A stretch of 64,000 nucleotides of DNA, taken from Actinostola sp. cb2023. Its lineage: Eukaryota; Cnidaria; Anthozoa; Actiniaria; Actinostolidae. Positions 1 to 10,070 of this stretch are shown piece by piece. Each line of letters begins with the position of its first letter. Positions within the stretch are counted from its first letter, which is position 1. Location: positions 124,001-188,000 of the forward strand of contig JAUJYZ010000209.1 of NCBI GenBank assembly GCA_033675265.1, given 5' to 3'. Below the pieces are notes generated by a model, which saw nothing but the letters and a program-made list of their open reading frames with translations, did no database searches and had not been told where the DNA came from. A program made the position numbers and the translations under genes.

Positions 1-197
1 AAATTCTGATCCATTTGACAAAAAATGCATATATATCAAAAACCTACTTAAAATTATGGGATGGCTACGCTGATATTTTTTGCTAGTTGTCTGCCAGCGA
101 GGCTTCAATGAAAAAAATATCATGGAAGCTATCCCATGGTATCAAGTAGGTCTTTGATATATGTGTACATGTATTTTAGTCAAAAGGATCAGAATTT
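1..197. repeat. Inverted-repeat element in phosphatase intron
   Basis: The first 12 bases (aaattctgatcc) return as the reverse complement ggatcagaattt near 186-197. The interior is also roughly symmetrical, with aaaacctact near 40 matching agtaggtctttg near 145. This is a small non-autonomous foldback element in the intron before the first visible exon. The left end may be cut by the window edge, so no target duplication can be read. Confidence 0.55.
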
Positions 198-372
198 TTG
201 CATATTGCTGTATCTTCTTTAAATATACTTAGTACATTATTATCATTATTATTTATTTTTGGTCTTAAGTTTAGTTTTCTAGTTCACAGATGTAAAGCTA
301 CTATGTAGATATACTGTGATTAAACCTTTATTATTATTATTATTAACTTTGAAGTTCGTCTTTAAATTCAAG

Positions 373-3300
373 GGATTTGATGGCTTACCAAAAGCATATG
401 TTGCAACACAAGGTATATTAACTAGTTAATTTTAAATTAGCCATGATTTCATGTTAGCCATAGATCTGAGCATACAATTCCATATGAAACCACTTGTTGT
501 ATTGTGCAAATCAAAAATTAACCTGTTCTTCACCAAACAAGGTCCTTTACCTAAGACTACGAACGACTTTTGGCGAATGGTTTGGCAACAAAACACTGCA
601 ACAATCGTCATGCTGACAAACCTTATTGAATTGAGGAAGGTAAAGCATGAACTAAATGTTCTAGCCTGAGACAAGACTCTCCAAAGGGGGTGGGGAGGGG
701 AAGGGAATAGAAGGGGAAGTAGGGAAAGGAAGGGGAGTGTGCACGCAGGAAATGTGCTTCTTCGATTTATTGATAAAAGTCCAACCACTTCATAGAGAAT
801 CTGATGTAACTTTGCAGGCAACATTTGTCTTGTTTTCAAATCCTGTCTCTGATTTGTATATATGTAGATAAAGTGTCACCAGTACTGGCCTGAAGGCAGT
901 GAGCAATATGGAAACATCACGGTGACCACACATCAGACACAAGTATTTGCAGATTATGTCATTCGAACTTTTTTCCTGGCCAAGGTCAGTAATCCCAACG
1001 TGCACATATTGTGCAATATGAAAGGTTCAATTCATACGATAAATGTTTTGTAGCACGATGAGACAAGCCGCCGTGTGCGTCAGTTCCATTTCACCGCTTG
1101 GCCAGACAAGGGAGTTCCCCAGCACGCTACTGCTATACTTGCGTTCAGGAGAAAAGTTCATGAACAGACTCCTGTGAACGCTGGTCCTACAGTTATCCAT
1201 TGCAGGTTAGGTTCAATTAACAACAACTAATATATTCAAGTACATCTTCCTCGTTGTATAGTGCTGGTGTTGGACGTACAGGTGCCTATGTAATGATTGA
1301 TGTCTTGTAGTCTTGTATTAAAACACAACCTCTTCTCGTTGTGTAGTGCTGGTGTTGGACGTACAGGTGCCTACGTAATGATTGATGTCTTGTAGTCTTG
1401 TAAACACAACCTCTTCTCGTTGTATAGTGCTGGTGTTGGACGTACAGGTGCCTACGTAATGATTGATGTCTTGTAGTCTTGTAAACACAACCTCTTCTCG
1501 TTGTATAGTGCTGGTGTTGGACGTACAGGTGCCTACGTAATGATTGACGTCTTGTAGTCTTGTAAACACAACCTCTTCTCGTTGTGTAGTGCTGGTGTTG
1601 GACGTACAGGTGCCTACGTAATGATTGATGTCTTGTAGTCTTGTAAACACAACCTCTTCTCGTTGTGTAGTGCTGGTGTTGGACGTACAGGTGCCTACGT
1701 AATGATTGACGTCTTGTAGTCTTGTAAACACAACCTCTTCTCGTTGTATAGTGCTGGTGTTGGACGTACAGGTGCCTACGTAATGATTGATGTCTTGTAG
1801 TCTTGTAAACACAACCTCTTCTCGTTGTATAGTGCTGGTGTTGGACGTACAGGTGCCTACGTAATGATTGATGTCTTGTAGTCTTGTAAACACAACCTCT
1901 TCTCGTTGTATAGTGCTGGTGTTGGACGTACAGGTGCCTACGTAATGATTGATGTCTTGTAGTCTTGTAAACACAACCTCTTCTCGTTGTATAGTGCTGG
2001 TGTTGGACGTACAGGTGCCTACGTAATGATTGATGTCTTGTAGTCTTGTATTAACACAACCTCTTCTCGTTGTGTAGTGCTGGTGTTGGACGTACAGGTG
2101 CCTACGTAATGATTGACGTCTTGTAGTCTTGTAAACACAACCTCTTCTCGTTGTGTAGTGCTGGTGTTGGACGTACAGGTGCCTACGTAATGATTGACGT
2201 CTTGTAGTCTTGTAAACACAACCTCTTCTCGTTGTATAGTGCTGGTGTTGGACGTACAGGTGCCTACGTAATGATTGACGTCTTGTAGTCTTGTAAAACA
2301 CACCTCTTCTCGTTGTGTAGTGCTGGTGTTGGACGTACAGGTGCCTACGTAATGATTGACGTCTTGTAGTCTTGTAAACACAACCTCTTCTCGTTGTGTA
2401 GTGCTGGTGTTGGACGTACAGGTGCCTACGTAATGATTGATGTCTTGTAGTCTTGTATTAAAACACAACCTCTTCTCGTTGTGTAGTGCTGGTGTTGGAC
2501 GTACAGGTGCCTACGTAATGATTGACGTCTTGTAGTCTTGTAAACACAACCTCTTCTCAGTGCTGGTGTTGGACGTACAGGTGCCTACGTAATGATTGAC
2601 GTCTTGTAGTCTTGTAAACACAACCTCTTCTCGTTGTATAGTGCTGGTGTTGGACGTACAGGTGCCTACGTAATGATTGATGTCTTGTAGTCTTGTAAAC
2701 ACAACCTCTTCTCGTTGTATAGTGCTGGTGTTGGATGTACAGGTGCCTACGTAATGATTGACGTCTTGTAGTCTTGTAAACACAACCTCTTCTCGTTGTA
2801 TAGTGCTGGTGTTGGACGTACAGGTGCCTACGTAATGACTGATGTCTTGTAGTCTTGTAAAACACAACCTCTTCTCGTTGTATAGTGCTGGTGTTGGACG
2901 TACAGGTGCCTACGTAATGATTGATGTCTTGTAGTCTTGTAAACACAACCTCTTCTCGTTGTATAGTGCTGGTGTTGGACGTACAAGTACCTACGTAATG
3001 ATTGATGTCTTGTAGTCTTGTAAACACAACCTCTTCTCGTTGTATAGTGCTGGTGTTGGACGTACAGGTGCCTACGTAATGATTGATGTCTTGTAGTCTT
3101 GTATTAAAACACAACCTCTTCTCGTTGTGTAGTGCTGGTGTTGGACGTACAGGTGCCTACGTAATGATTGACGTCTTGTAGTCTTGTAAACACAACCTCT
3201 TCTCGTTGTGTAGTGCTGGTGTTGGACGTACAGGTGCCTACGTAATGATTGATGTCTTGTAGTCTTGTAAACACAACCTCTTCTCGTTGTATAGTGCTGG

Positions 3301-3842
3301 TGTTGGACGTACAGGTGCCTACGTAATGATTGATGTCTTGTAGTCTTGTAAACACAACCTCTTCTCGTTGTATAGTGCTGGTGTTGGACGTACAGGTGCC
3401 TACGTAATGATTGATGTCTTGTAGTCTTGTAACACACACAACCTCTTCTCGTTGTATAGTGCTGGTGTTGGACGTACAGGTGCCTACGTAATGATTGATG
3501 TCTTGTAGTCTTGTATTAAAACACAACCTCTTCTCGTTGTGTAGTGCTGGTGTTGGACGTACAGGTGCCTACGTAATGATTGACGTCTTGTAGTCTTGTA
3601 AACACAACCTCTTCTCGTTGTGTAGTGCTGGTGTTGGACGTACAGGTGCCTACGTAATGATTGACGTCTTGTAGTCTTGTAAACACAACCTCTTCTCGTT
3701 GTGTAGTGCTGGTGTTGGACGTACAGGTGCCTACGTAATGATTGATGCAATGCTTCAACAAGCGAAGCATCAGCAGAGTTTGGACATGTTCAGTTACTTG
3801 CAAACCATCAGGGATGACAGGCCTTTTATGGTGCAGACAGAA
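373..3842 (+). CDS. PTP domain 1 exons (catalytic)
   Basis: Five visible exons give most of a catalytically intact PTP domain. Visible motifs in order are AYVATQGPLPKT and DFWRMVWQQ (substrate-facing core), HQYWPEG, the WPD loop as AWPDKGVP with its general-acid Asp, the P-loop [10 protein letters not shown] with the catalytic Cys and the Arg, and the Q-loop VQTE. The P-loop serine codon is split AG|T by the intron 1206-3706. Only the acceptor at 3706 leads into an open exon ([15 protein letters not shown] and onward). All motif residues needed for phosphatase activity are present, so this domain is probably the active one. Confidence 0.9.
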
Positions 3843-5188
3843 GTAAGGACACTGAATAATAGAGTCGTTTTCGTATGAGTGGGAAGTAGCTACGGTACAG
3901 TTCGTGCCGTACCGTGACCGTATCGCGCCATCATCATGCGGTATCCAAGCATTCTGATTGGTTGAGCGATGATTTTGCGCGCTGTGATTGGTTGAATACA
4001 ATGTGTTCGATTCCGTACCGTGACTGTAACTGACTCCGTACAGTAGGTTTCCCACTCATATGAAAACGACTCTAACATTTTTCTCTTTCATATATATAAG
4101 ATGACACATGGTATTAATAGCTCCATGCAAGCTGCAAATTACGACTTAAACTATTATCATCTCCCAGGATCAATATATATTTGTACATTTGTCTGTGTAC
4201 GAAGCACTGTCATGTGGCAACACTGAAATCCAAGTTCACAAGCTGAGCATCGCCCTGAAGAATCTGTCCATGGTGGACAAGCGTGAGGAAATAAATGGCT
4301 TTGCACTGGAGTTTCAGGTAGACTGACAAGGCAATGATATGTTTATTCCAACAATTTGCAAAGTGCAACAGCTTCATTATATTTCCTTTATTTCAGCGTT
4401 TAAGAGCTGTTACACGCAAGGACGCATATATTGGTAAATCAGTATGCCATTAAAAATGGAACCAGAGTAGTAGCAGTAGTAGACTTTATTTTAGGTTTCC
4501 TAGCAGAAAGATGACTGTTCTTTCTTTTTTTCACGTTGCAGTGGATGAACGACGTGTAATGTTAAGTGATGGAGGAGATGAGGGAAAATCTATCAATGCA
4601 TCATTCGTAGATGTAAGTGTAAACATATCCAATCAAATGGATATTCGTGCTTTAATCGTTACTTTTGTCTAGACTTACAGAGAACGTAACGCCTTCATCG
4701 TCACACAAGCTCCTTTGGTAAACACGGTGGGAGATTTCTGGAGAATGGTGCTGGACTACGAGATAGGAACCATTGTCATGCTGAACAACTTACACGAAGG
4801 ACACGAGGTACTAAAAGGGCCAGTTTCGTTACTCAATTGTTTTACTCTTTTGTTGTTAGTAGAGGCACGAAGAGGCACGATATTTAACGTCCTTGGTTCA
4901 AAGTCGGAGAAGCCTACTATTTTAATTATAAATACATAATGCCATCAATAGATGATTGGAATACAACAATTGGTGTATTGAGCTTGTTTCAAATTTTCTA
5001 GACTTTCCCAGAATATTGGCCAGGGCGGAAATCGCTGACTTATGGCGGCATCACAGTGAAGCCGGTGAAGGTTGAATATCTGGATGAACTTGTTGAACGG
5101 GTTTTTCAAGTTATGGATTCTGCGGTAAGTATACTTATCAACAACTAAGATAAACAAGTAAACAAGCCGACAGACCAACCGACCGACC

Positions 5189-5222
<34 letters not shown>

Positions 5223-5243
5223 TAGACAGACAGACAGATAGAC

Positions 5244-5290
<47 letters not shown>

Positions 5291-5307
5291 TAGATAGACA
5301 GATAGAA

Positions 5308-5390
<83 letters not shown>

Positions 5391-8300
5391 TAGACAGATA
5401 GAAAGACAAAAAGACACAAACAAACATTAATTTCCCCTGTCGGATCTACCTGTCGGATAAACACAAAAATTAAACATTATTTAAATATATTTCTATTTGT
5501 TCTCTACAGAAAAGCCTTTCCGTACTTCACTTGCAGCACACGGGTTGGGCCGATAGATGCATCCCGTCCAACCCTCAAAGCGTGTTAGATTTACTGAACG
5601 AAGTAGAGAAATCTCAGCAAAAGCTGGTTGGAGGATCTCCAGTACTTGTTCAGTGTAGGCATGTATGCTATATGAATAACAACCTTTACCGAGTTGTAAA
5701 TAATCCTTCTTCTTGTATCTTCACTAGTAACGGTGTTGGTCGTAGTGGTATATGAATAACAACCTTTACCGAGTTGTAAATAATCCTTCTTCTTGTATCT
5801 TCACTAGTAACGGTGTTGGTCGTAGTGGTATATGAATAACAACCTTTACCGAGTTGTAAATAATCCTTCTTCTTGTATCTTCACTAGTAACGGTGTTGGT
5901 CGTAGTGGTATATGAATAACAACCTTTACCGAGTTGTAAATAATCCTTCTTCTTGTATCTTCACTAGTAACGGTGTTGGTCGTAGTGGTCTAGTAACGGT
6001 GTTGGTCGTAGTGGTATATGAATAACAACCTTAACCGAGTTGTAAATAATCCTTGTATCTTCACTAGTAACGGTGTTGGTCGTAGTGGTATATGAATAAC
6101 AACCTTTACCGAGTTGTAAATAATCCTTCTTCTTGTATCTTCACTAGTAACGGTGTTGGTCGTAGTGGTATATGAATAACAACCTTTACCGAGTTGTAAA
6201 TAATCCTTCTTCTTGTATCTTCACTAGTAACGGTGTTGGTCGTAGTGGTATATGAATAACAACCTTTACCGAGTTGTAAATAATCCTTCTTCTTGTATCT
6301 TCACTAGTAACGGTGTTGGTCGTAGTGGTATATGAATAACAACCTTAACCGAGTTGTAAATAATCCTTGTATCTTCACTAGTAACGGTGTTGGTCGTAGT
6401 GGTATATGAATAACAACCTTAACCGAGTTGTAAATAATCCTTCTTCTTGTATCTTCACTAGTAACGGTGTTGGTCGTAGTGGTATATGAACAAGACGCTC
6501 AATGAGCGTACACTCGGGCTTATGAAAAGGACAATGTCAGTTGCGTGAGGAGAGACCTGACAATGACTGACAGTTGCGTGACGAAGGAGACTATATGTCT
6601 GATGAAGGGCTATGTACGATCTCGATTTACCAACCGCATTGACCTTGCTCGCCTCCAATGCTTTGATGTAGTTTTGAAGTACGATTTTTACGATTCCTTT
6701 TCCTTCTGAATTTTTCAAACGTGGAATAAAATAAACATCCATCATGAGTTACTGAAAATAACTCGACTGGCTCGACTGTTTGCATGACTTCTGTACATAT
6801 AGCTTTCTGTCAATAGATGGAGTTATACATGACCGTTGTACGGCGTTGGTCGTGAGTTTAATTCAAGAGTCCTCGGAGATCTTTATCTATGAGTCAGACA
6901 CAAGTCTCCCTCGTCATTGAGCGTCTTCTTCTGTAATAGATCCCTAAAATCTAAGGACGTTTTGATTTCGATTGTATTTTTGCCGTTCACTGACCTGTTT
7001 TGAGCGTGGAAATTCGGTTTTAAATCAACGGTTCTAAAATTAGGTCGCGTAATAGATGTATGACTCAGATAAGGATCACTTTACAACTGTCATCTTACTG
7101 AAAAGAACACGGATTTTCGAACATTGACCTTGCTCGATCGCCTTTGTCTCAATTCATTTTTGGATATGAGTTCGAGTTCGTGGAAAGGCGTTATAGAACA
7201 GCCGATAAAACACGGGCTTTAAACAGGCTCATTTCACAGACAAAAGCATACGGCTATTCGTGTGGGCCCACTCTGAAAGATGTCGTTTCATTTATAACAA
7301 AAGCAAACGCGCCTTAGCTTCATCGTGGAATGATCAACTACAATCCTGAACTTAATAGCTTGAAGATCTATGATGAGAAATCTTGAAACTCGATAGGATC
7401 AAATACATCGCATTCTTCGCATTTTTTCTTCATTCCATCACCTGGAAAAAAAAAAAAAAAAAAAAAAAAAAGAAAGTGTATTTTCTAACTCGGGCTTCCT
7501 TCGGAAGGGCCCGAGTAATAACAACCTTTACCGAGTTGTAAATAATCCTTCTTCTTGTATCTTCACTAGTAACGGTGTTGGTCGTAGTGGTATATGAATA
7601 ACAACCTTTACCGAGTTGTAAATAATCCTTCTTCTTGTATCTTCACTAGTAACGGTGTTGGTCGTAGTGGTATATGAATAACAACCTTTACCGAGTTGTA
7701 AATAATCCTTCTTCTTGTATCTTCACTAGTAACGGTGTTGGTCGTAGTGGTATATGAATAACAACCTTTACCGAGTTGTAAATAATCCTTCTTCTTGTAT
7801 CTTCACTAGTAACGGTGTTGGTCGTAGTGGTACCTTTATAAATAACTAACCAACCTTTACCGAGTTTGTAATAATCCTTCTTCTTGTATCTTCACTAGTA
7901 ACGGTGTTGGTCGTAGTGGTACCTTCTGTGCCATCGCCTCGACACTTGAACGAGTCAAACAAGAACAAGTACTGGACGTCTTTCAGACCGTTAAGTCTAT
8001 TCGTACTAACAGACCTGGCAGACCTGGAGCAGTGCAGACATTGGTATGTATCTCAATTATTCATCTGCCTGTATATCTTTGTATGTGATCCTCATCACTG
8101 TAGAGCAGATTTCGTACTTCGGTCCCAAGTTCCCTATATAACGGCTGCGAGATCCTAGCGACGGTCGACGAAGGTAGCCTCCTTTGCAGACGTTTTAGTT
8201 GATTCGAATCAACTCAAACGTCTGCAAAGGAGGCTACGATCGACGAAGGCCGATTCCATTCATCTCTCTCTCTCTCTCTCTCTCTCTTTGGGACTGCGCA

Positions 8301-9958
8301 AACGAGTCCACTCCTCCTTCTCCGATCCAATAGCCTACTTTCGAGTTGTTTTGAAGCGCTAGTGGGGAGATTGGGGCGAGCCACCAAAACGAGGCTCGCA
8401 GGAATAAACAAAACAAATTACCGCGAAATTCAGCTGATTGCCAAAGGTGTCAAACACCACCTCACTTAAAACACGAAAACAAATCGCTTTCTTCCTATGG
8501 TTTACTACTGTACTGTACAAATGGTTCTCTTAAAGTGCCTATGAAACGAAAATGTCGATCCTTGTTTTATTGTACATTATTGTTGTTTGGTCTTTCTCTG
8601 AACATTTGCTGTATTTAAACATCGACTTTGAGCGTGCGGACATTTTCTTTTCGCGGTTCGAAAATTATCATTTTCAACCAAAATGTGCGACAAGAGACTG
8701 GGCCCTTGACAATGGCTCGGTGACGTCATAAGTTGTGTATGCCTTTGTTTGCACAACTTATGACATCACATTTCTATAGTTTGACCGAGCGGGAATTGTC
8801 GCACTTTGAAACCCAAAATGCCCAACTTCGTGCGCGAAATAAAAAATGTTCCTGAAGCTCAATTCACTTTTTATTAATGCCATGTAAACAAGCAAATAGT
8901 AAACTTTCGTAGTAGCAAATAAAAACGGGATCTGTTTTTTCGTTTCATAGGCACTTTAAGAACTCAGGGCTACCGTTTCATGCTTTTCCGGGAGGGGACT
9001 AACAAAGGCTCAGAGGAATGTAAAAGTGCCGCAATTGCAAGAATTTTTAGCGAAAAGAGGAATCCAACACTCAAATAAAAGAAGACATGAGTTGCTTGAG
9101 TTATGTCGAAACGCCTAAGAGATGAAAATTGATATTATTCAGCCGGATGAAACGGCAGAGGAGACAATTATATCGAAGCTGCACAGATGACAACCCACTG
9201 CCTAACCCATCGAGTGTTGGATTCCTCTTTTCGCTAACGATAGCCCTGGGTTCTTAAGAGAACCATTTGTACACAGGGCTACAGCACAGTAGTAAACCAT
9301 AGGAAGAAAGCGATTTGTTTTCGTGTTTTAAGTGAGGTGGTGTTTGACACCTTTGGCAATCAGCTGAATTTCGCGGTAGTTTGCTTTGTTTATTCCTCAG
9401 CGAGCCTCGTTTTGGTGGCTCACCCCAATCTCCCCTCTAGCGCTTCAAAACAACTCGAACGTAGGCTATTAGCCAAGTAAAAGCTAATGGGTTCTTCTTC
9501 AGTACATGTTATTATTATTATTATTATAATCATTAATATTATTATTATAGCTTTCTGGTAAAGCACGCTATGATTGTCTGCATTAAAATGTTTCTGTATT
9601 ATAGTATTGTCTCTGTTTATCCAGCATTGTCTCTGTGGATATTTAAATATCCCCACTGCCCACTGACACTGAGGGGGAATAACTGTTTTAGTATATACCA
9701 CACAAGTGAATAGCTAGCTTTATTTTCAAGAAGAAAAAGACACGCTCGCGAAACGCGATGCCATCTTGTTTTGCTCGGAATAACCAAGGATATCCCTAGT
9801 TTGATTAACCAATCACAGCGTACGAAAAGCATGCACTTATACCGTATACTAAACTAACTTATTCTTCTTTGTATTCACAGATTCAATACAAGTTCTGTTA
9901 CACCATTATCCAGAATTATCTAGACTCATTCAGTGATTATTCAAATTTCAAAGGATGA
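373..9958 (+). CDS. Receptor-type protein tyrosine phosphatase, tandem PTP domains (5' partial)
   Basis: This is the cytoplasmic part of a receptor tyrosine phosphatase, which removes phosphate from tyrosines of membrane signalling proteins. Exons read with matching phases: 373-412, 542-639, 868-984, 1054-1205, 3707-3842, 4168-4317, 4397-4433, 4542-4612, 4673-4807, 5002-5124, 5510-5658, 7899-8043, 9881-9958 (TGA stop). Domain 1 runs to 3842 and domain 2 follows. The last exon encodes [17 protein letters not shown] and ends FKG-stop, a usual short tail after the second domain. The ectodomain, membrane helix and start of domain 1 lie upstream of the window. The family call is firm; the subtype was not resolved. 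A G-rich run and possible AATAAA signals follow the stop. Confidence 0.9.
1259..3706 (+). repeat. 81-bp tandem array carrying the P-loop 3' splice site, about 31 copies
   Basis: The unit holds a pyrimidine-rich stretch (aacctcttctcgttgt), a tag acceptor and about 35 bases identical to the start of the domain 1 P-loop exon, then tcttgtagtcttgtaaacac. Starts of the exon-like part fall at 1262, 1347, 1428, 1509 and so on to 3707. Spacing is 81, with a few longer junctions (extra tatta) and one short copy near 2563. Copies differ only at a few positions (g/a before the acceptor, c/t in attgaYgtc). Read from the upstream donor, each copy except the last gives [16 protein letters not shown] then TAG. 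Because 81 is a multiple of three, long artificial open frames appear on the minus strand. Confidence 0.95.
3862..4072. mobile_element. TA-flanked MITE, member 1 of a three-copy family
   Basis: Terminal inverted repeats (gagtcgttttcgtatgagtg at the left, cactcatatgaaaacgactc at the right) are flanked by TA on both sides. This fits Tc1/mariner-type target duplication. The interior holds imperfect inverted gtaccgtgac motifs. It lies in the intron between PTP domains 1 and 2. Related termini occur at 21391-21498 and 43579-43732. Confidence 0.75.
4168..9958 (+). CDS. PTP domain 2 exons (probably regulatory)
   Basis: The linker exon encodes [20 protein letters not shown], typical between the tandem PTP domains. 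Domain 2 then shows [35 protein letters not shown], an altered WPD loop (GWADRCIP) and an altered P-loop ([11 protein letters not shown], where HC has become QC). Cys and Arg of the Cx5R motif remain, but the P-loop His and the WPD proline are gone. Second domains of this family are often weak or inactive and act in regulation; the changes seen here fit that. The P-loop Ser codon is split AG|T at the same place as in domain 1. Confidence 0.87.
5181..5407. repeat. (CAGA)n/(GATA) tetranucleotide repeat in intron
   Basis: About 225 bases of cagacagaca with scattered gata variants lie in the intron between exons 5002-5124 and 5510-5658. The open frames across it (CLSV repeats on the minus strand) are produced by the repeat. 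Confidence 0.95.
5653..5664 (+). other. Probable GC donor of the domain 2 P-loop intron
   Basis: The exon ends CAG TGT AG and the next bases are gcatgt. Joining AG to the T after the acceptor at 7898 restores [10 protein letters not shown] in frame. No GT lies at the phase-correct position; the nearest (gtatgc, four bases further) would break the frame. The intron is therefore best read as GC-AG. Confidence 0.7.
5677..7898 (+). repeat. 80-bp tandem array carrying the domain 2 P-loop 3' splice site, about 15 copies
   Basis: The unit runs from atgaataacaacctttaccg through a pyrimidine-rich stretch (ccttcttcttgtatcttcac) to tag and then taacggtgttggtcgtagtg. Acceptors recur every 80 bases (5728, 5808, 5888 and so on). 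Some copies are shortened, and one partial copy lies at about 5990. The array is split by an insertion at 6491-7518. Every copy but the last reads SNGVGRSGI then TGA; only the copy at 7899 continues into [12 protein letters not shown]. The unit shares no sequence with the domain 1 array beyond the P-loop code. Confidence 0.93.
6491..7518 (-). mobile_element. Non-autonomous Helentron/Helitron-like element, copy A
   Basis: The element sits inside one 80-bp repeat unit, splitting atgaa|taacaacc without an evident target duplication longer than one or two bases. In minus orientation it begins TTACTCGGGCC and ends GCCCGAGTGTACGCTC...GAGCGTCTTG. It therefore has short subterminal inverted repeats (ACTCGGGC/GCCCGAGT) and a hairpin (CGCTCATTGAGCG) at the 3' end. 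These features and a T-T insertion point fit Helentrons; the class is my inference. An A run of about 29 lies at 7443-7471. Copy B at 29945-31259 shares long, nearly identical stretches. A shared 95-114 codon open frame (minus strand 6458-6745) shows no recognised domain. Confidence 0.65.
8168..8242. repeat. Near-perfect palindrome plus (TC)n
   Basis: ggtagcctcctttgcagacg is followed, across a centre at ttgattcgaatcaa, by cgtctgcaaaggaggctacg. It forms a hairpin with a stem of about 30 base pairs. A (TC)n tract follows at about 8261-8288. It lies in the last phosphatase intron. Confidence 0.85.
8326..9474. mobile_element. Foldback element with long arms (about 200 bp)
   Basis: The sequence from about 8326 to 8533 (containing ttgttttgaagcgctag and ccaaaggtgtcaaacaccac) returns inverted at about 9254-9474 (containing gtggtgtttgacacctttgg and ctagcgcttcaaaacaa). 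It is a non-autonomous DNA element in the last intron of the phosphatase gene, and a second element is nested in its left arm. No coding capacity was recognised. Confidence 0.8.
8534..8955. mobile_element. TTAA-flanked MITE nested in the foldback element
   Basis: The ends AGTGCCTATGAAACGAAAA and TTTTCGTTTCATAGGCACT are inverted repeats, flanked by TTAA on both sides. The opposite arm of the host element keeps the uninterrupted site (ttcTTAAgagaacc at about 9251), which is the reverse complement of the joined flanks. This confirms a TTAA target duplication as in piggyBac- or Kolobok-type elements. Confidence 0.85.
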
Positions 9959-10027
9959 TGATCATCAGATCTACAGTAGATGGAGGAATGTTCAGGGGAG
10001 GGGAGGGGAGGGGGGGGGGGGAGGAGG

Positions 10028-10070
<43 letters not shown>

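Noticed and set aside
1318..4055. Long minus-strand open frames of repeated [16 protein letters not shown] units
   Set aside because: They come from the 81-bp array, whose unit is a multiple of three; the true coding content is the plus-strand P-loop exon.
4945..5464. CLSV-repeat membrane-like proteins on the minus strand
   Set aside because: Translation of a (CAGA)n tract in a phosphatase intron.
6458..6745. 95-codon frame [16 protein letters not shown], also at 31004
   Set aside because: Part of the Helentron-like repeat in both places; no recognised domain and no splice partner, so not listed as a gene.
1259..7898. CRISPR-like arrays
   Set aside because: Units are adjacent without unique spacers and the DNA is animal nuclear.
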